NCBI GenBank assembly: GCA_964017195.1
Contig: OZ024887.1
Span: 59,597,311-59,661,310 of the forward strand
From: Siderastrea radians
Lineage: Eukaryota > Cnidaria > Anthozoa > Scleractinia > Rhizangiidae
Reading direction: 5' to 3'
Length of the DNA: 64,000 nt
Both the position numbers and the translations under genes were made by a program. How positions within the stretch are numbered: the stretch's first letter is position 1; each line of letters opens with the position of its first letter. The notes under the pieces are model-generated. The model was not told where the DNA came from and searched no databases. It saw nothing but the letters and a program-made list of their open reading frames with translations. Positions 36,401 to 47,100 of the stretch are shown piece after piece.

Positions 36401-36963
36401 TTAAAGGACAAAAGTTTAATATTGATGTATGTAAAAACTGGCTCCTACTTGCTGCAATACCATTTTCTTTCTTTGTATTGTTATGTAATAGCTGAGTTTT
36501 CATTTCCCAACAAAGCTAATAAGACTAAATAAAACAATGAGATACAAAAGCTAAGGCAACTTACGATCAGCTAGAGGTTTCTATGCAATCTCAACATCAC
36601 TAAAAGATAAAAGCACAAGATCCACCAAGGTAAAAACTTACTTAAACTTGCCAGCAACGCCTTTTCTCTCTCCCTTTGTACTGTTATGTAATGTAAGTTA
36701 TGTAATAGTTGAATTTTAAATTTTGTGCTTGAGCCAAAAAAACAACAAAAAATAACTACACAAGGCTTTGGTGTTTTAGGGCAAAGGCTTTGGAGATTTC
36801 AGTGCTCCACTCAATTTAAAACATAACATTTTAAGGTCCGTGTATCTGAAAAACGACTCCAACTTCAGCGGTTTACCCCTGGTGTTACCTTCAGAGCGAA
36901 GAGGTGGCCATTTATACAGCCCCCCAAGTGGAGTTTGGTTATCATGTCTTTCAAAATCTTGCT
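33395..36963 (-). pseudogene. GFP-family pseudogene 1 (exons 2-5)
   Basis: On the minus strand, remains of four exons align in order with the live gene at 48344: exon 2 (36865-36963, acceptor CAG kept, donor deleted), exon 3 (35731-35911, 181 versus 222 nt, stops and shifts, insertion right after Met-Tyr of the chromophore), exon 4 (from 35390; its first 85 bases read IKGNCFHYDVQVVGVNF and the rest is replaced by unrelated sequence), and exon 5 (33536 to about 33395, nearly intact: TMPGFHYVDH...ISKARLSPLA, stop codon changed to Cys). The 3' UTR is still recognisable to about 33270, with the AATAAA degraded to AACAAA. Exon 1, one codon in the live gene, was not found. It points away from the live gene. 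No functional protein is possible. Confidence 0.85.
34238..34588 (-). pseudogene. QRICH1/ZMYM-like (DUF3504-type) N-terminal fragment
   Basis: The minus-strand frame opens with an ATG at 34586-34588 (MAGRFCSPKSKEEE), crosses one TAA at 34496-34498 where a Lys codon would fit, continues WGRKVFEEWQQRRQNT, then MSENTLNFWLSKFVCEVAKQ and YPPNSLHLLICAINCHL, and stops at 34238. The LxxWLxxFVxEVxK...YPPNxL pattern is that of the KCTD1/QRICH1/ZMYM2-type proteins related to Crypton tyrosine recombinases (recalled, not searched). The catalytic region is missing. It sits inside a 0.9-kb block absent from duplication copy 2. Confidence 0.6.
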
Positions 36964-38739
36964 CTGTTTGATTAAATCAAAAAATAAGAGCATCAGACAA
37001 GTTTGAAATGTGACTGCCATTTTACAACAGTGCGAGGAAGAGCCAAATTAATTCATATTAAAATTAAGTCAGTTTCTTTTTTGTTTTTGGTATGCAACGC
37101 TGACTTCGTGCTGACCTCTGCCATTACTGGATTAGTCCCGTTGAAGTGTTTTGACAGAAGATAACCTGCAAATTAAAGGCTGAGACAAGAGAGGAAGTCA
37201 TTAATTTATAAATACTGCCTTGAAAGAGAGAAAAAAACAGAGACAGATAGAAGGGGGTGGGGTACTCTGTAAATTTTTAGATGGGGTTGAGCTGCTGCTA
37301 CTCTAAAACCCTTACCCTATACCAAACCATGTTCAAAGGTATTCTGAACACTACTGTAGCTACAACAAAAAGCTCTATCCCATCTCAGACTCACTGAGTG
37401 CCAATTCCTGTTCGAATTTCTAATAATTCCTATTCCAGTTCCATACTCTTCACAGCAGGTAGGGAGACGCTGCCTACAGTCCTTTCTGCTTACTACATCT
37501 TTTATGTTGACTGCTACTACAGATCATTTTGACAGGACTGGCCATGCAGCTAAAACATGGAGTAGCTTCCTCCCTCCCCAGCCCCCCCCCCCACCCTCCC
37601 CAATCCCTGGAAGCCAACCACAAAATCCAACCACAAATCACTCACCTTTGATAGCTTCTTGATTGCTGATACGCACTAACATCACTGCACATCAGCATCT
37701 ATTTTTACCTTGCTGTTGCTGTCTTACAAAACAATGATTACGTGTAGGGAGTTAGAAAGTACGTGATGTTGGTGGCGTAACTATTATGCAATCAAAATAT
37801 CTTTCACTTAAAGTGGAAGCAACCTGTAAAGCTTATCACTATCATAACCAAAGGCCGATTATTTTTATAATCTTGTCGCAAGACCTTTGATTTTGAGAAA
37901 TCGTCGATCCGATGGCTTCTAGATTTCACCAGATTAAACCTAAGCAGTGTTGTCATCTCACAGTTGCTGTGTTATGGGACATTACTTTGCCAACTACACC
38001 TATTAAGGCAGCTTGATTGAGGTCGGTACTGTCAAGTGCATCGACGCTTTCACGCTCCCAGCTATAATTTCATATCTCTGCTTCTCTTGCCCATCCTCTT
38101 GCAACGGTGCAGCATTATTCCAAAAGTCGATGAGATGAACAAGGAAACGTTGAGCGTGCTTTCCGGTGTCTTTCCGGTGTATTTTCTTTCTTGATACACG
38201 CCATCTTGTTTCTCTTCCGCTGGTTCAATAGTTTGCAGGCGCAGGAATCGCCTGATATCGTCCCCAGGGATTTTTCGGTTTTCAAAATAGATGTCAGTCA
38301 TATTTTCTTGTTAAAATTTTTAAAATTTGTGTATACTGGAAAAGTGTCCTCTTTGGATGATTTCCGTGCTCTTAAGCATTTTCTTTTGGTGTCTGAGCGT
38401 CAAGTCGCACAAACCTAGTCGTTTTAGTTGCTTTTGAATTAACTTGAGTGGTTTTCATATCAAACCGTCAGTGCCCCTCTGAGTGGAACATTTGCTCAGA
38501 TACTTAGATTTTATTTTTAACCGGGAGAAGAAACTTTCTGCCTTTTAAATTAAACACGATTAGTTTTAAGGAGAGATTAGGTATCAATAAAGGCTCAAAA
38601 CAAGGAAAAAAGTATATTTGGATGGTTAAAATAGCGACTTCGCTGGACAACGCTGAGAGGTCAGTCAAGGTCACAAACAGTATCCGGCATCACGAACTAA
38701 ACAATGTGAATGCAGAGGATTCTAAACCGTTTAAAACTG

Positions 38740-38870
38740 GCTTCGAAGTTGTCGGCCTACCGGACCGTTGCTGGTGTTTTGCATCAGCAGAATGAATTTG
38801 GCGATGGAAAACGATGCGAAAGAAATTATGTATGTTTTATACCACCAAAATCAGACACAAGTAAGTAAAT
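38740..38870 (+). other. Exon-like segment, also in copy 2 (46998-47120)
   Basis: An open reading (ASKLSAYRT...GILHQQNEFGDG in copy 2) ends in a GTAAGT donor in both copies (38871, 47121). In copy 2 a TTTTAG acceptor at about 46990 precedes it, and the ORF extends from 46936. In copy 1 substitutions change some residues and the upstream sequence is different. No family is recognised and no partner exon was found, so whether it is translated is unknown. Confidence 0.3.
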
Positions 38871-38901
38871 ACACAAATTGCATTTCGCGTTGTTGCATTA
38901 A

Positions 38902-41900
38902 AGTGTATATGACACGAAAATTTTTTCTTCGGGTTTGGATTGTTTTATGTGTATAAAAAACGATTCTAAGCTTTAAACCGGCGTCAAACTTTTCAAACGT
39001 ACTTTTTTCGCGGTGAAAATAGCGCAAATTTGGCTTCAAAAGTGTCGCCATCTCGCGCGGCCAAAATATCACGTGATTAGCTAATGTGACGTGAATCGAC
39101 TTGACAACAAAACCAACATGGTGTCAAAGTGGAAGGAACTTGGGAGAGTTGGCAAAGGTTTCTCGTAGCTGAAGCGCCTAATAAGCGGTGGTTTGCGTAT
39201 TCCTTTTGATGAAATGGAGGGGAAGTACTCAGCATTCCTCGGATCCAGCATTTTGGGACAAGGGAATCGAAATAATTGTGTTGAAGGAGATGCAAGGTCG
39301 AAGCACTCAGGCTACTCGAGATTTTGATGTTTGCTATGTTTTTAACTTGAAGATATGGTTACGAACGAGCATTGTTTTATAAGGATCTGTCTCGGTAAGC
39401 AAAGAAGTTTTACTGCAAAGCCCAGAGATGCTTTTCATTCGGTGAGCAGGACAGGTACGATAGCGTGGTCTGACTTTCGATTGTACAGGCGAACAGAGCT
39501 ACCAGTACGGTCTTAAATGAAATTTGCTTTTATTCTTCTCTGGACTTCAGTAAGACATTATGATATCACTATAATTTCAACGACGATCGCCTATTCATAC
39601 CATTTTTAAACTGGACTGTACATACACTGTCTTAACCTGACTGCACTGGATGAAGGATTTTAACTTAAATAAATCACCTTTTTAGCAAGACAAGAGTTCA
39701 GGATTTTGTTTTACTCTTCCTGTGAGGAGGCTGTAAATGCCTCGTTGTTAGAGAGTGAAAATAGAAAGAAAATCAAAAGGTTGCTGAAAGAATTCTAGGA
39801 AAATGTTTCACTCGGTTATATTTGTTTATGAAGACAAACATTTTCTAGGAGTCTGTTTAATCCTACTGTATGTGCACATATCAAGGTTTTTACCAATCAG
39901 GCTGAATAAATTCCCTGCCTTTTCACTGATGACCACGACCTGACCTGACCTGATTTACATCAGCTCGCCAACAACAAAAATCCCTGTTTATACCAACAGC
40001 TGTAACTAAGCTAGACCCATCCAGGCCTCGAGTGATCTAGATTGGGTGGTTGTTGATACTGACATAGGGCAGTCAGACCCCCTCCCCCCCCTTACTTTTT
40101 GGTCAGATGAAGTAAACATGGAATCATTATTTCTGCTTTATGTTTGGTGGTGGTTCTGATAGATCAATAAATATCAACTATCAAAATTGAAGATCAAGTG
40201 ATGATGACAGAAGGACATTCCTTCTGTTGCAATGATTGTGACCTATTGTCAACAAGAATGATACATTACATTGTATTTAATTTACTATTTTAGAAACTTC
40301 CCATATAGGAATACTTAGATAAATTGTTGTTGTTGTTGTTGTTGTGCTGCCACTCTTTGTTGGCTGTGACGAAACAAGTTCACTATGACATCATGTTACA
40401 AACACAATAATTATTCCTAAGTAAAAATTGACTGGTGATTTACAATGTTGTTAAGGATGCCACAAATGCCCCAAGCTTTAACTCCGTCTCCACTTATTAG
40501 GAACTATGGCATTAATTTAGGTGCTCCATACAGGGCTTCCACCTCTCTCCATCAGAATCAGGCTAAAACAGATTAAGCTTGTGGGGCCAGCCCTGGGTCA
40601 GGAACCTGTATTGTGTGTGTGTGTGTGGGGGGGGGGAGCTGCTGTAAATAATATCTATAAGGGATGTATGGATCCTCATCACTGTGTCTGAGTGATACAT
40701 ATGCTTTGGTAATTGTTGATTCCCATTGTTCATAGGAAAATTGTTTGAGAAGGAGTCAATATGGAGACCCACTGTTGATTTGCAAATTTACTCGTCAGTT
40801 CTTGCTGGTTTATTCATAATAAACTGTTGGTTTTAGAAGAGTTCGATGTGCTGCGCTCCCCTTCTGTGGTATTAGAAACACCAAAAGCTATTTAAGAAGC
40901 TCAAGGACACCAGTTATTTTAAAAGTAATGAACATGGTTATGATTCAATAACAGTTCTACAATATTGGAAAACCATACCCACTGCAAAACAAAATTAACT
41001 GTATTTTAATGCGAAATGTGACATTGCCTTAGCTTCATGGTACTGAGTTGTTTGAAAAATTACTGAGCCAAGATTAGTGTTAATACCCTAATATTGATAC
41101 TCTAGATAGCAACAGTCTTAAGCTGCTATATTTGCTGAATCAGCCCGTGATATGGCAAGTAGCATGCGAGCTGAAGTCAGTTTCAGTGCCGTTTTTAAAG
41201 TAAAGCGTAATAGATTCTAATTGCAGGATAACACGACAGTGGAAATGTCTTTTCTGGCCGGGAAGTACATTGCGTACGGCCATATTATCAACAAAACGAT
41301 TTCGTCACTGGCTTTTCTCTACACTCTGTAAAACACTTTTGCTTGCTGCAGAAAACCATTGAAACTAATGCCAGGCTGAGAATAAACTCTGGGAACTCGT
41401 TCTTAAATCGAAATGAATCGAAAATCCAGCGCACTCTCTATAAGAATGACGACATTCTTGCGGTATTAAAACATCAAAACAATCGGCACTTTCGGTTCTC
41501 CTTAGGTTGATGGAAACAGTAAGCTGTTTATGTGAACACAAGGGCTTTGATGTTCTTAATAAACCCTAAAAGAACTCAACAAAGAAATCTCACAACTGAG
41601 GTGCTTCCACTGATGTACAGTCAGGATAAATCATCGACTTTGAGATCAACATCCTCACCACAGTACGAAAGAAGAGAAGACATCGCAAATGTTCGTCGTC
41701 CACTGGTTTAATAAGACCTAAAACAGCTCTATTTTTTCTCCTACATGTTCTTTCTCACTGTAGGTCTTGGAAGTTTCGAAAAGATCCCCAATACTTCTGA
41801 ACAATGTCAACATTTTGAGGCGATTTGTAACAAAAACACTGCGTTCGCGGGAACGTAATCAAGTCAATTGACGTCACAATGCAGTAAATTCGGTCCCAGT

Positions 41901-42051
41901 CCCCGGGACAGTTTTTAAGTGAAAAATGAGGTCTTTTGCCTGCGAAAAAAGAGGTTTTTAAAAATTTTAGACAGGTTTTAAGTTTAGAATCGTTTTTTAT
42001 ACACATCAGACTCTCAAAAACCGGAGAAAAAAATTTCGTGTCATATACACT
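38902..42051. mobile_element. 3.15-kb TTAA-target DNA transposon with paralogous empty site
   Basis: The ends are AGTGTATATGACACGAAA and its inverse TTTCGTGTCATATACACT, with similarity continuing inward for over 80 bases (GTGTATAAAAAACGATTCTA in both). TTAA flanks at 38898-38901 and 42052-42055. The duplicated locus at 47158-47161 has a single TTAA and no element, showing exactly what was inserted. The interior holds TTG (40324-40344) and TG/G (40610-40636) simple repeats and no transposase ORF. 5'-AG ends plus TTAA suggest Kolobok-like; non-autonomous. Confidence 0.8.
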
Positions 42052-42524
42052 TTAAACATATAATGATTTAGAATTCTCTGGATTCAAATTGTTTAGTTCG
42101 TGATGTCCAAGGCGATTTTTATCGATAAATAGCGCTGTGAAAGTCGGGAAACCACACTTAAAGTAATTAGTAAGGATCAGAGAATATCTACCTGACCTTT
42201 CACGTCGTAATCAAGTTTGTTTTTCTACCTTTTGTATTTTTTAATTCTGTGCATGACTTTATAACTCAGTTTTATTCTTACAAAATTTAATAGAAAACTA
42301 CTATGAATTCGAATTGTATTTTTGTTAATTTTCATAGATTCGTTTTATTCCAAAAATTTTCAGAAGTTATCGTTATTAGTGTACAGGTGAAAAATCAAAT
42401 CATTAAGCTGATGTACTGATATTGGCATTGGTAGCCTTCCAATTTTGATTTGCTATTTCTCTAGTCCAACAAAGCGTTCTGTTGTATCTGCATATTCTGT
42501 AGTCGAGAGATTTAATAAAAAGTA

Positions 42525-43358
42525 CAGTGGAATCCCGATTTTTCGAATACTCCCGGCGATTATTCGAAACTCCCGATTCTTCGAACCAAAAGTCGTTTCC
42601 CTTCGATTTACTTCAGTCAGACACTATAATTTTACCCCCGATTTTTCGAATGCTCGATTTTTCGAACTCCCGATATTTCGAACTAATTCTTTCTTCCTTT
42701 CAAAATTTACATTCGATTTTTCGAACTTTCAGGTAAACTCAGGAACCAACAAAAACCGGTTTTAGCCACATACACACCTGAATGCAATTTAAAACAAGTT
42801 CCGGAGAAGGTGTTTTCACACATTTTTTATTACAAAGCAAGTGACAAATCTGTCATTGAGGTCGTCTTAAAGAAACTACAACGCCGTTGTTACACAATCG
42901 AGGGTCCGTAAATTACTGTACATGATCAAAGCTCCTTCGTTTAGTTGCATTTTCCAAGCTCTTGCCGTAGCACATTAATAAATTTTGCTGTTCCTTTAAA
43001 CCGTGGAGTACAGGGTACTTTTTTTCTGATGCAGTAAGGGGAAGGAAATGCAGTCAAGAGTCCGCACAACATTACAGACACATGTATCAGTACAGTACTG
43101 GTTTTTGTTCTGCCGAAATTGGCTTAAATCCTTCAATTTTCGTTTTATTACGTTTTAAATGCACAATTTGTTGGTAAATAAAGACGGTTCGCACATTAAC
43201 AAGAGTGATATACCCTTGTTGTCTACCTTCTTGGATCTTATAAAACCATTCCACGGTAAAACAGGTCTGATTTGATGCCACCTTCGATTTTTCGAACTCC
43301 CGATTTTTTGAACCAATTTCCATTTCCCCTGGAGGTTCGAAAAATCGGAATTCCACTG
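42525..43358. mobile_element. pogo/Tigger-like MITE
   Basis: The 834-bp element has ends CAGTGGAATCCCGATTTTTC and GAAAAATCGGAATTCCACTG, flanked by TA. The CAGTGGAA...CGA...CGAA terminus is the classical Tigger/pogo style. TTCGAA-rich sub-repeats (CTCCCGATTTTTCGAA) recur near both ends. Copy 2 of the segmental duplication lacks it (around 47638-47645). Confidence 0.75.
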
Positions 43359-44086
43359 TACAATTAACGTAAAATTGGTCACACGTGAATGTCAAATCGT
43401 GAAAGGGTGACAAACGTTAGGTTGCTAAAAAAAAAATGCGTGGTTAACCTATTTTATGCATGCAATCAACCTTGTTTTTCTGCATTTTTTGGCTTTGCTT
43501 CAAAAACATCGAGTGTTGTTCTGAAAAAAAAAATAGATAAGAAAAAGAAAGCAGCTAGGGCCCAGATCAGTTCGAAGCCGATTAATGGTAACCCTTCAAT
43601 TAAATGCACCTTTGACCAAGGCGTCTGTTTCTCTTTTCAGTAAGCATCTCCACCGCTAATTTGAAGAGATAGTTTGATTTGAAGAGATAGTTTGAAAGCA
43701 ACCAAAAACATATTGCAGACAAATAATAATCTCCAAGAATCTACGTCAATAAGTCATAAAACGGCATTCAAAATTTACGCTAAGTGCTGGGTCAGTTTAA
43801 CCCTGCTTTGAACAGCTGGGCCCTGAAAATGTGGAGACATACTCTTTGTCTCCAAAAGAGATGTGCTTACCACTGTGCTAAAAAATAAATAAATAAATAA
43901 ATAAATAAAAATAAACCTAATTTAAAGTTTGCGTGCGTCTTAAACCAAAGATACAGAGACAATGTTTTAAACAACTTATGCCGTCTTCCGTCAAAGTTCA
44001 TCTCCTGAAGTGGAAATGAACGTAAGACATCCTTCTGATCTCCTCGTCTGTTGGATAGAGCAGAAAGTGGGCGCGGCATCTTGCAT

Positions 44087-44126
44087 TTTATAAGCACAAC
44101 GCACAAGTACGCTCCGAGCAGTTCTC
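44087..44126 (+). promoter_or_regulatory. Orphan copy of the GFP-gene promoter
   Basis: TTTATAA at 44087-44093 and the following bases to GAGCAGTTCTC match the TATA region and presumed start site of the live GFP gene (48253-48291), embedded in a duplicated upstream block (43370-44126). Here the sequence after GAGCAGTTCTC is not the GFP 5' UTR but copy 2 of the duplication, so transcription to the right would enter pseudogene 2 antisense. The activity is inferred only. Confidence 0.5.
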
Positions 44127-47100
44127 GAGCTGACTCCATTTACTTCTCACAAGAAAAGTAAAACGGCCATTTTAGGTTCCACGTATAAGTATATAACACA
44201 CGGTAATTCAAGGCTTACGAAAATATCACGGCCTATTACAAGTCGGCGGTCCTCGTCGTACCTTTTACGGTGTTTTAATTTTTAAGCGATTACCGTTGGA
44301 GATTTAAAATACGTCTTGGATGTCAGTCGAATAAAAGCAAATGAGGGTGAGGAATTAGCTGGGAAGGTAGAAAAATATACGCCTCTTTAAATAGCAGTTA
44401 TTCTCAGAGTCACTTACTTATAAATTGGTTTGAAGTGGCTTGAGTAACAACCACCTAATTCAAGTTTTGAGCCGTCACGGTTTTCACCCAACAGAAAATT
44501 TTGTTCCACGTACAGCCTCTTCGTGACTGGCATCCATTCCACTCCCTCGCATAATAGGTCCATTTGGAGAAAAGTTCACGCCCACAACCTGTACTTCTAG
44601 TGTCAACAGTTGCCTTTCATTCTATCGACACAAAAAATGATACTACAATGTCAGTTTGGGCGACAAATTTATTTATCTCATAGTGCTTGCAAAAAAGACG
44701 GGTGGATCGCCGATAATCTAGCCAGGATACAGGTGATCATTACAGTGAACGCTACCGAGCGACACGTCGCTCTGGTTTAGTTTGTCATGCTGTACAGAGT
44801 GGTTCTAACGTACATAAAAATGAAAGCTAGCGAGTAGTTTTTTACCCCGGGAACGTTCAGTTCAATATTTTACAAAATGATTTTGTTCCGAGAATTTTAC
44901 CTTGTTTCAAGCCCAGGTATTCCTGTGAGTGGAATAGACACAACAGAAATACTCACAGTTTGCAACTCATATTGATATTCCCCCATTCTAAAAAGCCATT
45001 GTAATAGTCTCGTATGTCTGCAGGGCGTTCAACGAAGGGTTGCTGCCGTACATACACATAGGAAACAGCATTCCTTAACAAACTAACGAGGGCTTACCTT
45101 AAGTGACAAACAAAAACCTCCATACTTTGAAAGCCCCGATAAAGCATAACACAAAATGGTGGAATATAATCATCAAAAGTATTCCCGAGTCACAAGTTTT
45201 TTTTATTCCAATTGACCCTCTTCCCTGTCATATTGCCTTTTTCTTTACTCCCTTCGTAACGTTACATTATAGTTGAACTTTTATTTCGCAGAGAGCCTTA
45301 AAAAAACAAAAACAAAATAATAATATGGCCATAAAAGGCCATTCTGGGTGCCTCAGGGTCGAATTGAGGTTTCACTGAAAGTACACAATCTCAACGCCAT
45401 CAGAAAGATAAAAATTAAGATCCTTGTATTCAAAAAGTAACTCCACCTTACCACAGTGCTATTTCTTTCTCCCTCTGTAACCTAATAGAATCGCTGAATT
45501 TTAAATGTTGCAGCAAAACCAATAAAATTAAATGGAAAACCTATAGAAACACAAGAGCAGCTTAGGGTCAAATAGAGGTTTCCACGAAACTTTTGTTTGG
45601 TTGTTACCGTGATGCCACCATTAAAAGGACAAAAGTTTAGGATCCATGCGGGTAAAAACTGCTGCAATACCACTGCTACTGCTGCAATACCATTTTTCTC
45701 TCTTTGTACTGTTATGTAATAGCTGAGTTTTTCATTCCCCAACGAAGCTAATAAAACTATATGAAACACCGAGATACAAAAGCTAAGGCAACTTACGATC
45801 AGCTAGTGGTTTCTAGGCAATCTCAACATCACTAACTGAGCGTCAAGTCGCACAAACCTAGTCGTTTTAGTTGCTTTTGAATTAACTTGAGTGGTTTTCA
45901 TATCAAACCGTCAGTGCCCCTCTGAGTGGAACATTTGCTCAGATACTTAGATTTTATTTTTAACCGGGAGAACAACTTTCTGCCTTTAAATTAAACACAA
46001 TTAGTTTTAAGGAGAAATTAGGTATCAATAAAGGCTCAAGACAAGGAAAAAAGTATATTTGGATGGTTAAGATAGCGACTTCGCTAGACAACGCTGAGAG
46101 GTCAGTCAAGGTCACAAACAGTATCCTTGGACATCACGAACTAACGGGGGCTGACAACTCTAAGAAGGGCTGTTTGAGCAATAGCACGTGTAAATGAAAA
46201 TTCTCCCGAAATTTCATAGTATCCTCCCGATATTTTCAGAGACGGTCCCCCAAAAATTTCAAACTCCACGAGATGTAACCTTGTTCAAGAAAGTGTATTT
46301 AGAGTTTTGGTGATTTTTACTCGTGTACCATGTTCCTATTCGCGTCTTACTCGCATGATTATCAAGAACTTTCGTAACCAAGAATAACATGTTAGCAGTA
46401 ATAATTTATTTGACAGTGTCGTATATGGCAATATACGTAACATATAACGTACCATCTTAAAACTGATCAAACTAATATACACCGTAAATTTTCGCTTCTT
46501 TGAAAATTTTGTATATTGAATGCACCGACTATTGGCAACGTAACAAATTTGCTACAAATATTTATTAGGTATCACTAAAGGCTCAAAACAAGGAAAAAAG
46601 TATATTTGGATGGTTAAAATAGCGACTTCGCTAGACAACGCTGAGAGGTCAGTCAAGGTCACAAACAGTATCCTTGGACATCACGAACTAAACAATGTGA
46701 ATGCAGAGGATTCTAAACTGTTTAAAACTTAAATTTGGACAAATTGAAAACTTGTTCGCGCCAATCTGTTTTAAGTTAATAAAACATTTCGACCATGAAA
46801 TTCTGCCGGTATTTTTTTTTCTGCGATACGTGATTGATTGCTTACTTGTGCAGTACTGATTCACGAGTAACCCCTTTTGACGAGAAATTTGATAGCGTGG
46901 AAGATATTAAACTTTAAGTTCCGGTGATTTAAGATTTGAAAATGGGGATTTTAATGTTCGGACGCTTTCTGTTTTCGCACATTTGCCTTTTAGGACCTTT
47001 GGCTTCGAAGTTGTCGGCCTACCGGACCTTTGCTGGTATTTTGCATCAGCAGAATGAATTTGGCGATGGAAAACGATGCGAAAGAAAACTATTTATGTTT

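Larger units (their letters stand above)
33771..44126. repeat. Segmental duplication, copy 1
   Basis: This is direct-repeat copy 1, starting GAGCTGACTC at 33771 and ending GAGCAGTTCTC at 44126. Conserved blocks (copy 1 / copy 2): 33771-33925 / 44127-44283; 34826-34982 / 44283-44412; 35303-36603 / 44530-45831; 38393-38740 / 45838-46142 and 46567-46735; 38741-38900 / 46998-47160; 42053-42523 / 47160-47638; 43370-44126 / 47700-48291. Blocks look highly similar by eye; identity was not computed. Copy 1 is longer because it holds a 0.9-kb insert, the 38902 and 42525 elements, and 1.8 kb that copy 2 has lost. Confidence 0.85.

Noticed and set aside
43795..43880. tRNA-like words on the minus strand (TAGCACAGTGGTAAGCAC and GTTCAAAGC), also at 47957-48045
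   Set aside because: A possible SINE head, but box spacing and ends could not be confirmed; not called.
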